Source: Falsigemmobacter faecalis
GTDB lineage: Bacteria; Pseudomonadota; Alphaproteobacteria; Rhodobacterales; Rhodobacteraceae
Reading direction: 5' to 3'
Assembly: GCF_003863335.1 (NCBI RefSeq)
Contig: NZ_RRAZ01000004.1
Location: forward strand, 62,001 to 126,000
Length of the DNA stretch: 64,000 nucleotides
The position numbers were made by a program, and so were the translations under genes. Position 1 is the first letter of the stretch. Each line of letters opens with the position of its first letter. This document shows positions 24,598-33,661 of the stretch, piece after piece. The notes under the pieces were generated by a model, which saw only the letters and a program-made list of their open reading frames with translations, ran no database searches and was not told where the DNA came from.

Positions 24598-25407
24598 TCA
24601 GACCGCAGGCTTCAACAGCTGATCCATCATCGCTGAGGGCTGCGCACAGCCCGCCTCCCCCACGACCTTCGCAGGCACACCCGCCACCGTGGTGCAGGCC
24701 GGCACATCCGCCAGAACCACAGAGCCTGCCGCCACGCGGGAGCAGTGCCCGACCGAGATATTCCCCAGAATGCTCGCCCCGGCCCCCAGCAGAACGCCAT
24801 CCGCAATCTTCGGATGACGGTCGCCATCCGACTTGCCCGTGCCCCCCAGCGTCACCGAATGCAGCATCGAGACATTGTCGCCGACCACTGCGGTCTCACC
24901 GATCACAATGGAATGGGCGTGATCAATCATAATCCCGCGCCCGACACGCGCCGCCGGGTGGATATCCACCCCAAAGACCTCAGAGACGCGCATCTGCACA
25001 AAATAAGCCAGATCCGTCCGCCCCACGCTCCACAGCCAATGCGCCACGCGGTAGCATTGCAGCGCCTGAAACCCTTTGAAAAACAAAAGCGGCTGGATAA
25101 AGCGGTGGCAGGCCGGATCGCGCTCGTAAACCGCCACCAGATCCGCCCGCGCCGCCTGGGCCAGTTCGCGGTCCGCCGCATAGGCCTCATCGGCCACCTC
25201 GCGCAGGATCTGCTCGCTCATCTCACCCGAGGCGAGTTTCAGCGCGAAACGGTAAGCCAGCGCGCCCTGAAAACTGCTGTGATGCAAAATACCGCCATGG
25301 ATCAGCCCGCCAAGCCTCGGCTCCTGCCGAACGGCCTCACGCGCCTCCTCACAAAGGCGATCCCAGACCGGGTCAAGAGTGGCAAGACGGACCTTGGTCT
25401 CAGACAT
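24598..25407 (-). CDS. cysE: Serine O-acetyltransferase
   Basis: Transfers acetyl from acetyl-CoA to L-serine, the first step of cysteine synthesis. The 269 residues comprise an N-terminal helical domain (about 1-140) and a left-handed beta-helix of hexapeptide repeats, with the active-site segment DIHPAARVGRGIMIDHAHSIVIGE and the loop SVTLGGTG. AAAGGAG lies six bases before the ATG. The neighbouring GTA cluster ends 401 bases upstream on the same strand; cysE next to the GTA is the arrangement known in Rhodobacter capsulatus. Confidence 0.95.
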   Translation of the reverse strand: MSETKVRLATLDPVWDRLCEEAREAVRQEPRLGGLIHGGILHHSSFQGALAYRFALKLASGEMSEQILREVADEAYAADRELAQAARADLVAVYERDPACHRFIQPLLFFKGFQALQCYRVAHWLWSVGRTDLAYFVQMRVSEVFGVDIHPAARVGRGIMIDHAHSIVIGETAVVGDNVSMLHSVTLGGTGKSDGDRHPKIADGVLLGAGASILGNISVGHCSRVAAGSVVLADVPACTTVAGVPAKVVGEAGCAQPSAMMDQLLKPAV

Positions 25408-25808
25408 GGCAGGCTCCTTTGGATGGCCCCGTTTAACAGATCCCGCAGAGGGAAAGAAGCCGCGCCAGGGGCGGCTGCGGCAATTGTTCCCTCTGCGGAT
25501 ACCGGAGAAAAGCCTTTTTGGGTCGCAAAACAAGGGCCAGAGGCGAAAATTTTCCCTGACACCCCACCGAAACAACCAGACCTCAGGACGGCCTGACCGC
25601 CTCACGCATCCGTCTGTGAGAGGGCGGCTGCCTTCTCCCCGGGCCACAGGAAAATCTCACCTGCGAATGAAGACCTGACCGCCGCCCGCCCGGGACAAAT
25701 CCCCCGGCTTCCCCCTGAACCAGCCCCGCTCCCTGTCAGTAGCACCTGAAAATCCGCCCCAAAGACAGCCGCGAAACAGCAGGCACATCGCGGCCGCCCT
25801 GGCTTACC
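25408..25808. other. Non-coding gap between cysE and GTA; cysE leader with strong inverted repeat
   Basis: No convincing gene is seen in these 401 bases. The only clear structure is a 12-bp inverted repeat (25443-25454 with 25487-25498, arms CCGCAGAGGGAA/TTCCCTCTGCGG) enclosing a second hairpin (AGCCGC/GCGGCT). It lies 36-91 bases upstream of the cysE start, so it is probably in the cysE leader RNA. I do not recognise a known riboswitch. Confidence 0.5.
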
Positions 25809-28800
25809 CTACAGCGCCAGCCCGGCCTCATCGCCGCGCCCGGCCAGATCGGAAAGCTGCGCCACGGTGAAACGCCAGGGACCGCTGATCCCCAGCTCCG
25901 CCACCCGCGCATCGCTCAGATCAAAGACCGGCCCCTCTGTGCGGGCCTCATAAAGCACATCCTCTCCCGCCAGAATGCGGACCTCATAGATCTCACGCTG
26001 CTCGCCCAGGGGGATCTCCCCCTCCCAGCTGTCCGCAGCGATCCGGCCCCGGCGGATCCAGCTGAACCGCCGCCCCCCGGCGAAAGCCCGCACCTTCAGA
26101 TGCACCGGCGCAGGGGGTCGCAGACCCATGCCCTCAAATCGCTCGATCCGGTGGCCTGCGACCGGGCTGGCGTAACCCGCCACCAGAGGCGCCAGGCGGT
26201 AATGCCGCAGCAACCCCCGCAACCCTGGCGACAGGTCAGGCTGCGCCACCGCCTCGGTCAGCAGCACCACCACAGAGCCCACGGGCCAGACCTCGGGCAT
26301 CCGCGCATCACTGCCCGCCTGACCGCGCAGCCGCTGCGAGATCTCCCATTCCCCGCCGCCCATCGGCTCGGCTGTCGCAAACTGCAAAATCTCCCAGGAT
26401 CCCGGCGCGCCATCCCCGATCGCCAGCGCATTCGCCCCGCCCAGCACCCGCGCTCCGCTTTCCGAGGCCAGCGCCCCGCGCGTCAGCCGCAGCCGCAGCG
26501 CAGGCCCGCGGTCCCAAAGCCCCGAGGCCGCCCGCGGCAGCGGCGTCAGCGTCACCCCCATGGTGGCCGGCCGCAGCGCAATATGGCTAAGCCGATAGCC
26601 GTCATCACGGTCGCTTTCCCACAGCCCCGCAGGCCCCGCCCAGGGACTGGCTGTCACCGCCAGATGCGGCAACTGCGGATCCTCATCGCCGCGCAAAAGC
26701 GGCAGATCGAGAAACATCCCCCAGACCGGAAGCTGCGGCAGCAGGGTCGGAAGACGCCGCACCGGCTCCGCGAAATCCGAGGGCAGCGAGACGCCGGGAT
26801 CGACCCGCACCGCCTCAACAGACAGCGCGCCCGCATACTCCATGCGGTCAATGCGGAAGCGCCCCGCCGCACCAAAACCGATCACATCCCCCGGCCCCAG
26901 ATGCAGCTTTGAGGGCGGCAGCGTCAGGCGCAGCACATCCTGCGCCACCTCCGCCTCTGAGAGCCAGCGCTCTGCCACCGCCCGCGCCTCGCCGCGCGTC
27001 AGCGCCAGCGGCAGCTCATAATAAGCGCCGCCCACCCGCGCCCGGTCAGGCCGCGTCGCGGTCTCTGAGGCCGCCGCGAAATCCCCCTCGCCGCCCAGAT
27101 AGCCCAGCCGCACCTCTGCGGGCAGCTCCGCATCCGGCTGGCGCGTCAGCTCGGGGCCACTGCTGCTTTCGGGATCAAGCGCGATCACGTCCGGACCGAT
27201 CTCTTCGCTCAGCCGCCCGCTGCGCGGCAAAAAGACCAGCCGCCCCCCGCGCTCCACCGCGTCAAAGCCATAGGCCAGCATCAGATCCTGCAGCGCCGCC
27301 CGCCCGCTCGCGCCCTGAACCAGGACATAGCCCTGAACCACCTGGTAAAGCCGCGAGACATCCGCCTGCAGCCCGGCCCGGGTGCAGATCTCAGCCACCA
27401 CCGCCGCCAGCGGCTGATGCGAGGCCCGCCCGTTCAGCCAATGCCCGCGCGCATGGTTATCGCCATCACTCCAGATATCGCTGCGGCCCGGAAACCAGGG
27501 CCAGGGCCGCGCATCCCAGGCCCAGACAAAGGCCCGCGCCATATCCACCATCCGGCCCGGATAGGCACTGGCCTGCGGGTTGTTTGCAGGATCGCCCCAA
27601 TGCGCGGCCATGGCGCGCAGATAGGCGGTCTGCATCGCCTCTTCGCGCCGACCCGTTGAAAAGCGCGGCAGCGCCGATTCTGAGGATTTCGGATCGAGAA
27701 AAAGGTTCGGCTGATTTCCCCCGCGATCAATCGCAGCCACGCCCAGCTCCGTAAACCAAAAGGGCTTTGAGCCCGGCACCCAAGGCGTCGGCTCTCCGGA
27801 CCGCACTCCGCCGGGGCGGTCAAAATGGCGGTTCTCCCACCAGGATTTCAAATCCTTATAACGCCAGATCCAGGGCTCTCCCTCACCATCGGTGATCGGC
27901 CTGCGCCGACCGGCGAGGGCATCGGCCTCGCTGGCGTAATACCAGTCAAACCCCTCGCCCCCGGCCACATTACCCGCCAGATAGGCCGGGTTCAGAGCCG
28001 ATCCCCAGGCGGCGTCAGCATGGTCCTCACCGTCGCGCCAGTCCGAGAGCGGCATGTAATTGTCGATGCCAATGAAATCGCAGTTCTCATCCGCCCAGAG
28101 CGGGTCGAGGTGGAAATACCGCCCGCCGTCCGGCGCGGTATAGCCGCCATATTCCGACCAGTCGGCCGCATAAGAGAGCCTGCACTCCGGCCCCAGGATC
28201 CCACGCAGCTCCCCCAGAAGCCCCCGCAAAGAGGCGACCATGGGAAAGCTGTCCCCCGCCCCGCGGATCTGCGTCAGCCCGCGCAGCTCGGATCCGATGC
28301 AGAAAGCCTCCACCCCGCCCGCCGCCTGGCAAAGACAGGCATAATGCAGCACAAAGCGGCGATAGCCGCGGTCCGCCGGATCGCCGCTATAGAGCACCCG
28401 GCCGTTTTCAACCGTGAAATCCGCAGGTTGCGCGTTACCCATGAAAGCCGCCACCTCAGCCTCTGCGGCTTCGGTGCCATCGGGGCTGCCATCGCGACCG
28501 GGGGCGACGGACAGGGTGATCCGCCCCCGCCAGGGCATGGCGGGCTGATCCGCGGCCCCCGTCCAGGGATCACTCAGCCCGTTGCCTTCCTGCTGCTCCA
28601 TCAAAAGGAAGGGATAAAACATCACCGCCTGCCCCCTGGCGCGCAAAGCCTGAATGGCCTCCCGGACGCTCTGGTCAGAGGGGGTGCCACCATAGACCGG
28701 GCGGTCGTCTTTGGTCGCAATAAGCGCCGCCCCGGCGCGGGTCTGCCCGCCCGCCTCCCAGGGCTGGCCCGCACCATCGACCGCCTTTTGCTCGACCTTT

Positions 28801-29699
28801 GGCGCGATCTCACAAAGCCCGCAGCGCAGGTCCGAGCCGAACCAGCTGACCACCAGCGAGACCGCACGGCACTCGGGCAGCTCTCCGCCCAGCTGCTCCA
28901 GCGAGACCACCAGATCGCTGCGCCCGCCGGGGCTGTGGACATTGGCCGTCACCGCATGACCCTGGCCATAGTCGTAATGCACCGGCGTTGTGGAAAGCGC
29001 ATATTCCCCGCAGCCCGGGATCATCGCCACAGCCCGCGTCAGATCCTGCACCCCCGCAGGCCCCGCAGCCGCTTTGCGCACCACCTCAAAGGAGAACTGC
29101 GGCACGCGGTTGCCAAAGGGCGACAGATCCAGATCCTCAATCACCACATAAGCAAGCCCGCGAAAGGCAGGGACCATCCCTGCCCCCTCCACGGCCTCAA
29201 TCTTCGGGTCCGGCATCTGCCCCTCTGAGCCGGTGCAGACCCTGAGCGCCAGACGGTCCGGCCCGATCTCTTCACCGTCGGCCCAGACCCGGCCCACCCG
29301 CAGGATCTCTCCCTCACAAAGCCCAAGCGCCAGCGAGACCCGATAGCTGTAGCTGTCGATCCGCGTGTCCCCCCGCCCGCCGCCGCCCTTGCCGCCGCGC
29401 TGCACCTCCGAGCTGACGATCTCTTCAAAGGGCGAGGCCCAGATCACATGCCCCCCCAGACGCACGCGCCCCCAGACGCGCGCCATGCTCTGGCCCTCGC
29501 CCGCCCCCGTCAGCCGGAACCGCTCGATCCGCCCGCGCTCGACCAGCTGCGAGCCGCGCCCCGCCAGCCGCGTGTCGATCATCCGCCCGAGCGTGGCCCC
29601 CGCAGCCCGCCCGATGACCGCCCCCGAAAGCCCCATCACCGTGCCGCCAAAGCCCGAACCGATCGCCGCCCCCGCGGCCGAGAGTACCAGCGTCGCCAT
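25809..29699 (-). CDS. GTA g15: large baseplate/host-specificity protein with TIM-barrel domain
   Basis: The largest GTA protein (1296 residues, about the R. capsulatus length), placed at the tail tip. A hydrophobic Gly/Ala-rich N-terminus (about 1-45) is followed by tail-tip domains, then a glycosidase-like GTA TIM-barrel region (about 430-690, with CIGSELRGLTQIRG, DWSEYGGY, IGIDNYMPLSDW and FWFTELGVAAI), then a Rcc01698-type C-terminal phage-tail region. It probably contacts and pierces the recipient envelope. It is the last gene of the cluster, 24 bases after g14. No frameshift was seen. Confidence 0.93.
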   Translation of the reverse strand: MATLVLSAAGAAIGSGFGGTVMGLSGAVIGRAAGATLGRMIDTRLAGRGSQLVERGRIERFRLTGAGEGQSMARVWGRVRLGGHVIWASPFEEIVSSEVQRGGKGGGGRGDTRIDSYSYRVSLALGLCEGEILRVGRVWADGEEIGPDRLALRVCTGSEGQMPDPKIEAVEGAGMVPAFRGLAYVVIEDLDLSPFGNRVPQFSFEVVRKAAAGPAGVQDLTRAVAMIPGCGEYALSTTPVHYDYGQGHAVTANVHSPGGRSDLVVSLEQLGGELPECRAVSLVVSWFGSDLRCGLCEIAPKVEQKAVDGAGQPWEAGGQTRAGAALIATKDDRPVYGGTPSDQSVREAIQALRARGQAVMFYPFLLMEQQEGNGLSDPWTGAADQPAMPWRGRITLSVAPGRDGSPDGTEAAEAEVAAFMGNAQPADFTVENGRVLYSGDPADRGYRRFVLHYACLCQAAGGVEAFCIGSELRGLTQIRGAGDSFPMVASLRGLLGELRGILGPECRLSYAADWSEYGGYTAPDGGRYFHLDPLWADENCDFIGIDNYMPLSDWRDGEDHADAAWGSALNPAYLAGNVAGGEGFDWYYASEADALAGRRRPITDGEGEPWIWRYKDLKSWWENRHFDRPGGVRSGEPTPWVPGSKPFWFTELGVAAIDRGGNQPNLFLDPKSSESALPRFSTGRREEAMQTAYLRAMAAHWGDPANNPQASAYPGRMVDMARAFVWAWDARPWPWFPGRSDIWSDGDNHARGHWLNGRASHQPLAAVVAEICTRAGLQADVSRLYQVVQGYVLVQGASGRAALQDLMLAYGFDAVERGGRLVFLPRSGRLSEEIGPDVIALDPESSSGPELTRQPDAELPAEVRLGYLGGEGDFAAASETATRPDRARVGGAYYELPLALTRGEARAVAERWLSEAEVAQDVLRLTLPPSKLHLGPGDVIGFGAAGRFRIDRMEYAGALSVEAVRVDPGVSLPSDFAEPVRRLPTLLPQLPVWGMFLDLPLLRGDEDPQLPHLAVTASPWAGPAGLWESDRDDGYRLSHIALRPATMGVTLTPLPRAASGLWDRGPALRLRLTRGALASESGARVLGGANALAIGDGAPGSWEILQFATAEPMGGGEWEISQRLRGQAGSDARMPEVWPVGSVVVLLTEAVAQPDLSPGLRGLLRHYRLAPLVAGYASPVAGHRIERFEGMGLRPPAPVHLKVRAFAGGRRFSWIRRGRIAADSWEGEIPLGEQREIYEVRILAGEDVLYEARTEGPVFDLSDARVAELGISGPWRFTVAQLSDLAGRGDEAGLAL

Positions 29700-29723
29700 T
29701 CCCGTTCCTTTCAGAAAAACCTG

Positions 29724-30155
29724 TCAGATCAGTCGGTAACGCCCGACAATCCGCCGCGCCCAGGGCGGTGTCAGGGCGGATTCCACCACTCCATGCCCGC
29801 TATAGGCGTGAATAAAACTGCCCGCCGCGCCGGTGCGCCCGCGAAAGCCCAGATGTTTGGCAATCGCGCCGTCGAACATCCGAAACAAAAGCACCTCTCC
29901 CGGCTCGGGCGGCGCCTCTGGTGGCAGCGGGGTAAGATAAGCCTCCGCCGCCGCCATCAGCACCTCGCGCCGTGCCGCTTCCGCCCAATCCGCGCTGTAA
30001 CGCGGCACCACGCAGGGCTCAGCCCCTCGCAGCCCGCGCCAGACGCCGCGCAAAAGGCCCAGACAATCGCAGCCCACGCCGCGCTTTGAGGCCTGATGCA
30101 GATAGGGCGTGCCAAGCCAGAGCCGCGCCTCGGCCACCACCGCCGCGCCGCTCAT
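29724..30155 (-). CDS. GTA g14: NlpC/P60-type cell-wall peptidase
   Basis: A 143-residue tail-associated peptidase thought to open the recipient's murein. The NlpC/P60 fold is shown by LGTPYLHQASKRGVGCDCLGLLRG, with the likely catalytic Cys31, and a following block AIAKHLGF plus FIHAYSGHGVVES supplying the histidine. The start at 30155 overlaps the g13 stop as ATGA; the frame runs ten residues further upstream. Confidence 0.9.
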   Translation of the reverse strand: MSGAAVVAEARLWLGTPYLHQASKRGVGCDCLGLLRGVWRGLRGAEPCVVPRYSADWAEAARREVLMAAAEAYLTPLPPEAPPEPGEVLLFRMFDGAIAKHLGFRGRTGAAGSFIHAYSGHGVVESALTPPWARRIVGRYRLI

Positions 30156-31000
30156 ATCTGCCGCCCCGGCACCGCGGTCAGCCAATCCTCTGAGGGCAGA
30201 TGCGGAAAGCCGCGGAAATTAAGAAAATTCCCGAATTTCCCCCGACAGCTCGCCGCCTGCCGGTCACAGCCCGCCGTCAGTTCCAGCCGGTCGCCGGGCG
30301 CAATCTCAGCCGCGAGGCGATCCCAAAGCTCCACTTCCCGCGCAGGGCCGGACTGGCGGTCGTTGCGGATCATCCCCGAGAGCCCCGCCCCCGCGCCGCT
30401 CAGCACCCGCAGAACACCGCGCTCAAACCAGCGATCCTCAAAGCCTTGGGCATCAAAGCGAAAAATCCGCCCCTCGCGGATCTCTCCGGCCTCCAGCTCC
30501 AGGCGATACGCGGGGTTGCTCAGATCCACCCGGCAAAGCGCATCGCCCAAAGCGGCGGTGCAGGAGCGCTGATAGATGCGGTCCTGCACCTGACCCAGCG
30601 CCTCACTGAGCCCGCGCAGCTCCGCCCGAAAGGCCCCCTCCGCGCGGGAAATCTCGCCCAGCGTTCCCGCAAAAAGCAGCTGACGCGCGCGGACATCCGC
30701 CCAGTTCACCAACAGCACCTCGACCCGCGCGCCATCATAGCGCCCCGCCCGCAGATCAACCTCTGAGAGCGCCGCTGACTGCAGCGCCCCCAGCGCCTCG
30801 CTGTTGTCCGCAGAAAGCCCCGTGGTGCGGCTCAGGGCCCGCGCCGTCAGCCCCGAGGAAGCCTCATAGCGACAGCCCGCAAACTCCAGATCAAAGTCAT
30901 GATCGGTGAAGCCCAGCACCCGCCCGTCACTGCGGGTGATCTTCCAGCAGCGCGACAGCGTGGTGCAGCCGCCCTCCAGATGCGCCCTGAGCCCGCTCAC
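30152..31000 (-). CDS. GTA g13: baseplate hub protein (DUF2163)
   Basis: A 282-residue hub protein with an N-terminal DUF2163 domain (GGCTTLSRCWKITRSDGRVLGFTDHD) and a C-terminal phage BR0599-like segment (GCDRQAASCRGKFGNFLNFRGFPH). Cysteines recur at both ends and in the middle (RSCTAALGDALCRVD); I recall from structural work on the R. capsulatus particle that the hub binds an Fe-S cluster, and the cysteines here fit that. Starts with GTG, overlapping the g12 stop as GTGA; its stop overlaps g14. Confidence 0.9.
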   Translation of the reverse strand: MSGLRAHLEGGCTTLSRCWKITRSDGRVLGFTDHDFDLEFAGCRYEASSGLTARALSRTTGLSADNSEALGALQSAALSEVDLRAGRYDGARVEVLLVNWADVRARQLLFAGTLGEISRAEGAFRAELRGLSEALGQVQDRIYQRSCTAALGDALCRVDLSNPAYRLELEAGEIREGRIFRFDAQGFEDRWFERGVLRVLSGAGAGLSGMIRNDRQSGPAREVELWDRLAAEIAPGDRLELTAGCDRQAASCRGKFGNFLNFRGFPHLPSEDWLTAVPGRQI

Positions 31001-31641
31001 AGCCGGATCTCCACCACCGGAACCATCGGCAGATCCCCCGCCTGAAACGAGGCGACCGAGACCTGAATGACATCGGTATCAAAGCGCACCGGCACGTCAA
31101 ACTCAAAGCCCGCCCGCACCTCCGCCCCCTCGGGCACCGGATCTTCAAAGGTGATCAGACCGCTGTCGTAATCCGCCTGCCATTCAATCCCCTCGCGCAT
31201 GGGCTTTGCCGCCAGCGCCAGCTGCAGCGTGCCGCGCACAGGTTTGCTCACCCCGCGCCAATGCGCCTGAGCGCCCGAAGCATAGACCTTGCGCAAAGCA
31301 AACACCCGCCGCGCCCCGTCGCCCGCGCCCAAAAGCTGATCGAGCGGCGAGACACTGGCTGAGGGCGCGCAGGATTTGAAATCCGCCCAGTCCTTCCAGC
31401 GAAACCCGTAAAGCTGCCCCGCCCGCGCCTCAAAGAACGCCACCAGTTCGGCCACATCATCCAGCGAGCGCAGCCCCAGCCCCGCATCATAGCGACGGCG
31501 TGACTGCGCCCAGGGCGAATTGCGCTCCTCAAAGCCATTGGCCAGGGTGACGATCTCGGTGCGCCGCTCCGGCCCGCCGACCGAGCCGAAGCTGAGGCTC
31601 GCCGGAAACCGGACCTCATGAAAATTCCGCTGCTCTGACAT
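30997..31641 (-). CDS. GTA g12: distal tail protein (DUF2460)
   Basis: A 214-residue protein of the DUF2460 family that forms the distal tail ring joining tube and baseplate. Family points are FHEVRFPASLSFGS near the start, RRRYDAGLGLRSLDD, and FEARAGQLYGFRWKDWADF. Overlaps g13 by four bases and follows g11 after a six-base gap. Confidence 0.92.
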   Translation of the reverse strand: MSEQRNFHEVRFPASLSFGSVGGPERRTEIVTLANGFEERNSPWAQSRRRYDAGLGLRSLDDVAELVAFFEARAGQLYGFRWKDWADFKSCAPSASVSPLDQLLGAGDGARRVFALRKVYASGAQAHWRGVSKPVRGTLQLALAAKPMREGIEWQADYDSGLITFEDPVPEGAEVRAGFEFDVPVRFDTDVIQVSVASFQAGDLPMVPVVEIRL

Positions 31642-31647
31642 GGCATC

Positions 31648-32307
31648 CTATCCGTTGCGCTGCCCCAGCGCGAGCATCCGCCCCATCCGGGCGGCAAGCT
31701 GGCTCTGAGAGCGTTGAAAAGACGGCAGATCGGGGGTGGAGACATTCATCACCACCTGCACCGGACGCCCGCCACCGCCACCGGCCTGCACCCCAAGCCG
31801 CCCGTCGGGGCCGCGGGCCAGCGGCAGGATCGCCTCGGGCCCGGCCTCGCCCATCAGCCCGGTCAGCCCGCCGCGCATCGGAAAACGCACCGGGCCGCTG
31901 ACGATGCCGCCCTCGGCAAAGGGCATCACCCGCCCCTGGCTGAAGGGGGCACCATCGGCAAAGGGCATGATCCCCGACATCACCCCATTCAGCACCGCGC
32001 CAAGCCCCTGGCCCGCCGCCTGGGTGACCGGCCGCATGGCGGTGTTATACACCGTCTGGCTGACCGATTGCCCCAGCCCGCGCAGCACATCGCTAAGCTT
32101 TGCGCCATCAAAGACCAGTCCCTCAAAGGCCCGCCTCAGCCCCGCGCCAAGCCCCGAGGACAGCTGCGCCACCTCACGTCCGCTGAAGACCATGCCCTCA
32201 TTCAGCCGCTTCAGATCGCCCTCAAAGCCCGTGGTGGCGCTGCGCGCTTCACTCAGCGCGATCTCCAGCCGCTCCAGTTCTGCACTCAGGCTCTCCCGGT
32301 CCTGCAT
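31648..32307 (-). CDS. GTA g11: tail tape measure protein
   Basis: Sets tail length. At 219 residues it is far shorter than phage tape measures, in line with the short GTA tail. An N-terminal coiled coil (about 1-30) is followed by an amphipathic segment, then a Gly-rich C-terminal half with GGLTGLMGEAGPEAILPLARGPDGRLGV, the tape-measure C-terminal signature. The ribosome site AAGGAGAG is strong. Its first 59 bases overlap the end of g10.1 in another frame. Confidence 0.88.
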   Translation of the reverse strand: MQDRESLSAELERLEIALSEARSATTGFEGDLKRLNEGMVFSGREVAQLSSGLGAGLRRAFEGLVFDGAKLSDVLRGLGQSVSQTVYNTAMRPVTQAAGQGLGAVLNGVMSGIMPFADGAPFSQGRVMPFAEGGIVSGPVRFPMRGGLTGLMGEAGPEAILPLARGPDGRLGVQAGGGGGRPVQVVMNVSTPDLPSFQRSQSQLAARMGRMLALGQRNG

Positions 32308-32521
32308 CGCCTCTCTCCTTTGTATCGGGATAATCTGCCATCAGCGCCGCCAGCCCCGCGCGCGTCAGCGCCATGGCCCCCGCGCCGCGCCCCAGCATCA
32401 GACGCAGCTCCAGCGGCGTCAGCTGCCAGAACGCCTGCGGGTGCAGACCCGCGCCGCCCTGCGACAGCGGGGCCAGCCCCGCGCGTAAAAGCCCCGCCCA
32501 GTCAAAGCGAAGCCCGCTCAT
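32249..32521 (-). CDS. GTA g10.1: tail assembly chaperone
   Basis: A 90-residue protein of the phage tail assembly chaperone type, containing DWAGLLRAGLAPLSQGGAGLHPQAFWQLTPLEL. The start at 32521 has GGAGG about nine bases upstream and overlaps the end of g10 by 20 bases in a different frame. The frame is open further upstream only as a shadow of g10. With g10 it corresponds to the paired chaperones that load the tape measure in phage tail assembly. Confidence 0.82.
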   Translation of the reverse strand: MSGLRFDWAGLLRAGLAPLSQGGAGLHPQAFWQLTPLELRLMLGRGAGAMALTRAGLAALMADYPDTKERGDAGPGEPECRTGAAGDRAE

Positions 32522-32831
32522 CCGCGCCCTCCGGCAGGCTGAAGGCCCGCGCCAGCAAAAGCCCCGCAACCCGCAAAGCCTCTGCCAGACCGCCGCCGAT
32601 CTCTGCCGCACCCAGATCCCCGGCAGACCCCTGCCAGCCCGCACCACGCAGCCCGGCCAACAGCACCGCCAGCACATCGCCGGCGCCAAAGCGGCCCTCC
32701 TCAAAACGGGCAATCAGCGCGATCAGCCCCTCGCCCCGGTCCAGCCCCTGCAGACTGCCGAGAGTCAGACGGCAGGCAAAAGCCTCGCCATTGACGACCA
32801 GCGCCACCTCTCCGGCAAAAGGATTGGCCAT
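32502..32831 (-). CDS. GTA g10: tail assembly chaperone-like GTA family protein
   Basis: A 109-residue protein starting MANPFAGEVALVVNGEAFACRLTLGSL, the pattern of the GTA-specific family (related to phage TAC proteins) that follows the major tail gene. Its ATG overlaps the g9 stop by one base (TGATG). No slippery sequence was recognised at the g10/g10.1 overlap, so separate initiation is likelier than programmed frameshifting. Confidence 0.86.
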   Translation of the reverse strand: MANPFAGEVALVVNGEAFACRLTLGSLQGLDRGEGLIALIARFEEGRFGAGDVLAVLLAGLRGAGWQGSAGDLGAAEIGGGLAEALRVAGLLLARAFSLPEGADERASL

Positions 32832-33244
32832 CAGATCGCCGTGAAGCTCAGCGCAGCCGCCGAGGCCAGCGAGATCTGCCAGGTCGCTTCTCCGTTATGG
32901 CTGCCCGAATACTCCAGCCCGGTGATCTGAAACCGCCCCGCGATAATGCCGAAATCCGGGATCACCACCTGATACTCCGGCGTCTCCCCGGCAAAGAAAA
33001 TCGCCCGCACCCGCTCATCGGTGGCCGCATCGCGAAACACCCCCGAGCCCGAGACCGAGGCCGATTTCATCCCCGCGCCGCCCAGAAGCTCGCGCCAGCC
33101 CCCCTCTGAGGCGAGGCTCGTCACATCCACGCTTTCCGCATTAAAGCTGATCCGCGTGGCCCGAAGACCCGCCACGGTCTCAAACTGACCGTCATCCGAC
33201 AGATCCACCTTCAGCAGCAGATCTTTTCCGTTCTGCACCGCCAT
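32831..33244 (-). CDS. GTA g9: major tail protein
   Basis: The 137-residue tail-tube subunit (TP901-1 type). Typical features are MAVQNGKDLLLKVDL at the N-terminus, the central FNAESVDVTSLASEGGWRELL and FRDAATDERVRAIFF, and a C-terminal ITGLEYSGSHNGEATWQIS. It is followed immediately by the chaperones g10 and g10.1. Confidence 0.93.
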   Translation of the reverse strand: MAVQNGKDLLLKVDLSDDGQFETVAGLRATRISFNAESVDVTSLASEGGWRELLGGAGMKSASVSGSGVFRDAATDERVRAIFFAGETPEYQVVIPDFGIIAGRFQITGLEYSGSHNGEATWQISLASAAALSFTAI

Positions 33245-33253
33245 TTTCGCCCC

Positions 33254-33661
33254 CTATGCCGTCACCGGATCCAGCCGGACCCGAAATGTCAGATCAATGC
33301 GCCTGAGCGCGCCGCCCTGCAGGCGATGCGCCCGGGCGCGGTGAAACCAAAGGCCACTGACGCGGCTTCCCGCCACCGACAGCCCGCCTGCGCCCAGCGC
33401 CTGAGAGATCTCGGCCGCAACCGCTTTGGCCTGCTGAAACCCCGCCGCCCGGCTCAGGACCGAGAGCTCCAGCCGGTGCTCGGCCCCCGAAGAACTCACA
33501 TCCGAGGCATCCCTCACCTCCTCCGCGCCGATCAGAACCCAGGTCTCCGGCGCGGTCCCCCCGGGCACCGCATCGGCAATCAGCACATCCTCCAGCCCGG
33601 GCCAGGTGCTGAGACAGAGATAAAGCCCGGCCTGCAAAGCAGCGCCCCCCTGATAGCTCAC
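33254..33661 (-). CDS. GTA g8: tail terminator (DUF3168)
   Basis: A 135-residue DUF3168 protein, caps the tail tube at the head-proximal end. Family points are SYQGGAALQAGLY at the start, VLIGAEEVRDASD, and FHRARAHRLQGGALRRIDLTFRV at the end. Starts with GTG, overlapping the g7 stop as GTGA. Confidence 0.9.
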   Translation of the reverse strand: MSYQGGAALQAGLYLCLSTWPGLEDVLIADAVPGGTAPETWVLIGAEEVRDASDVSSSGAEHRLELSVLSRAAGFQQAKAVAAEISQALGAGGLSVAGSRVSGLWFHRARAHRLQGGALRRIDLTFRVRLDPVTA

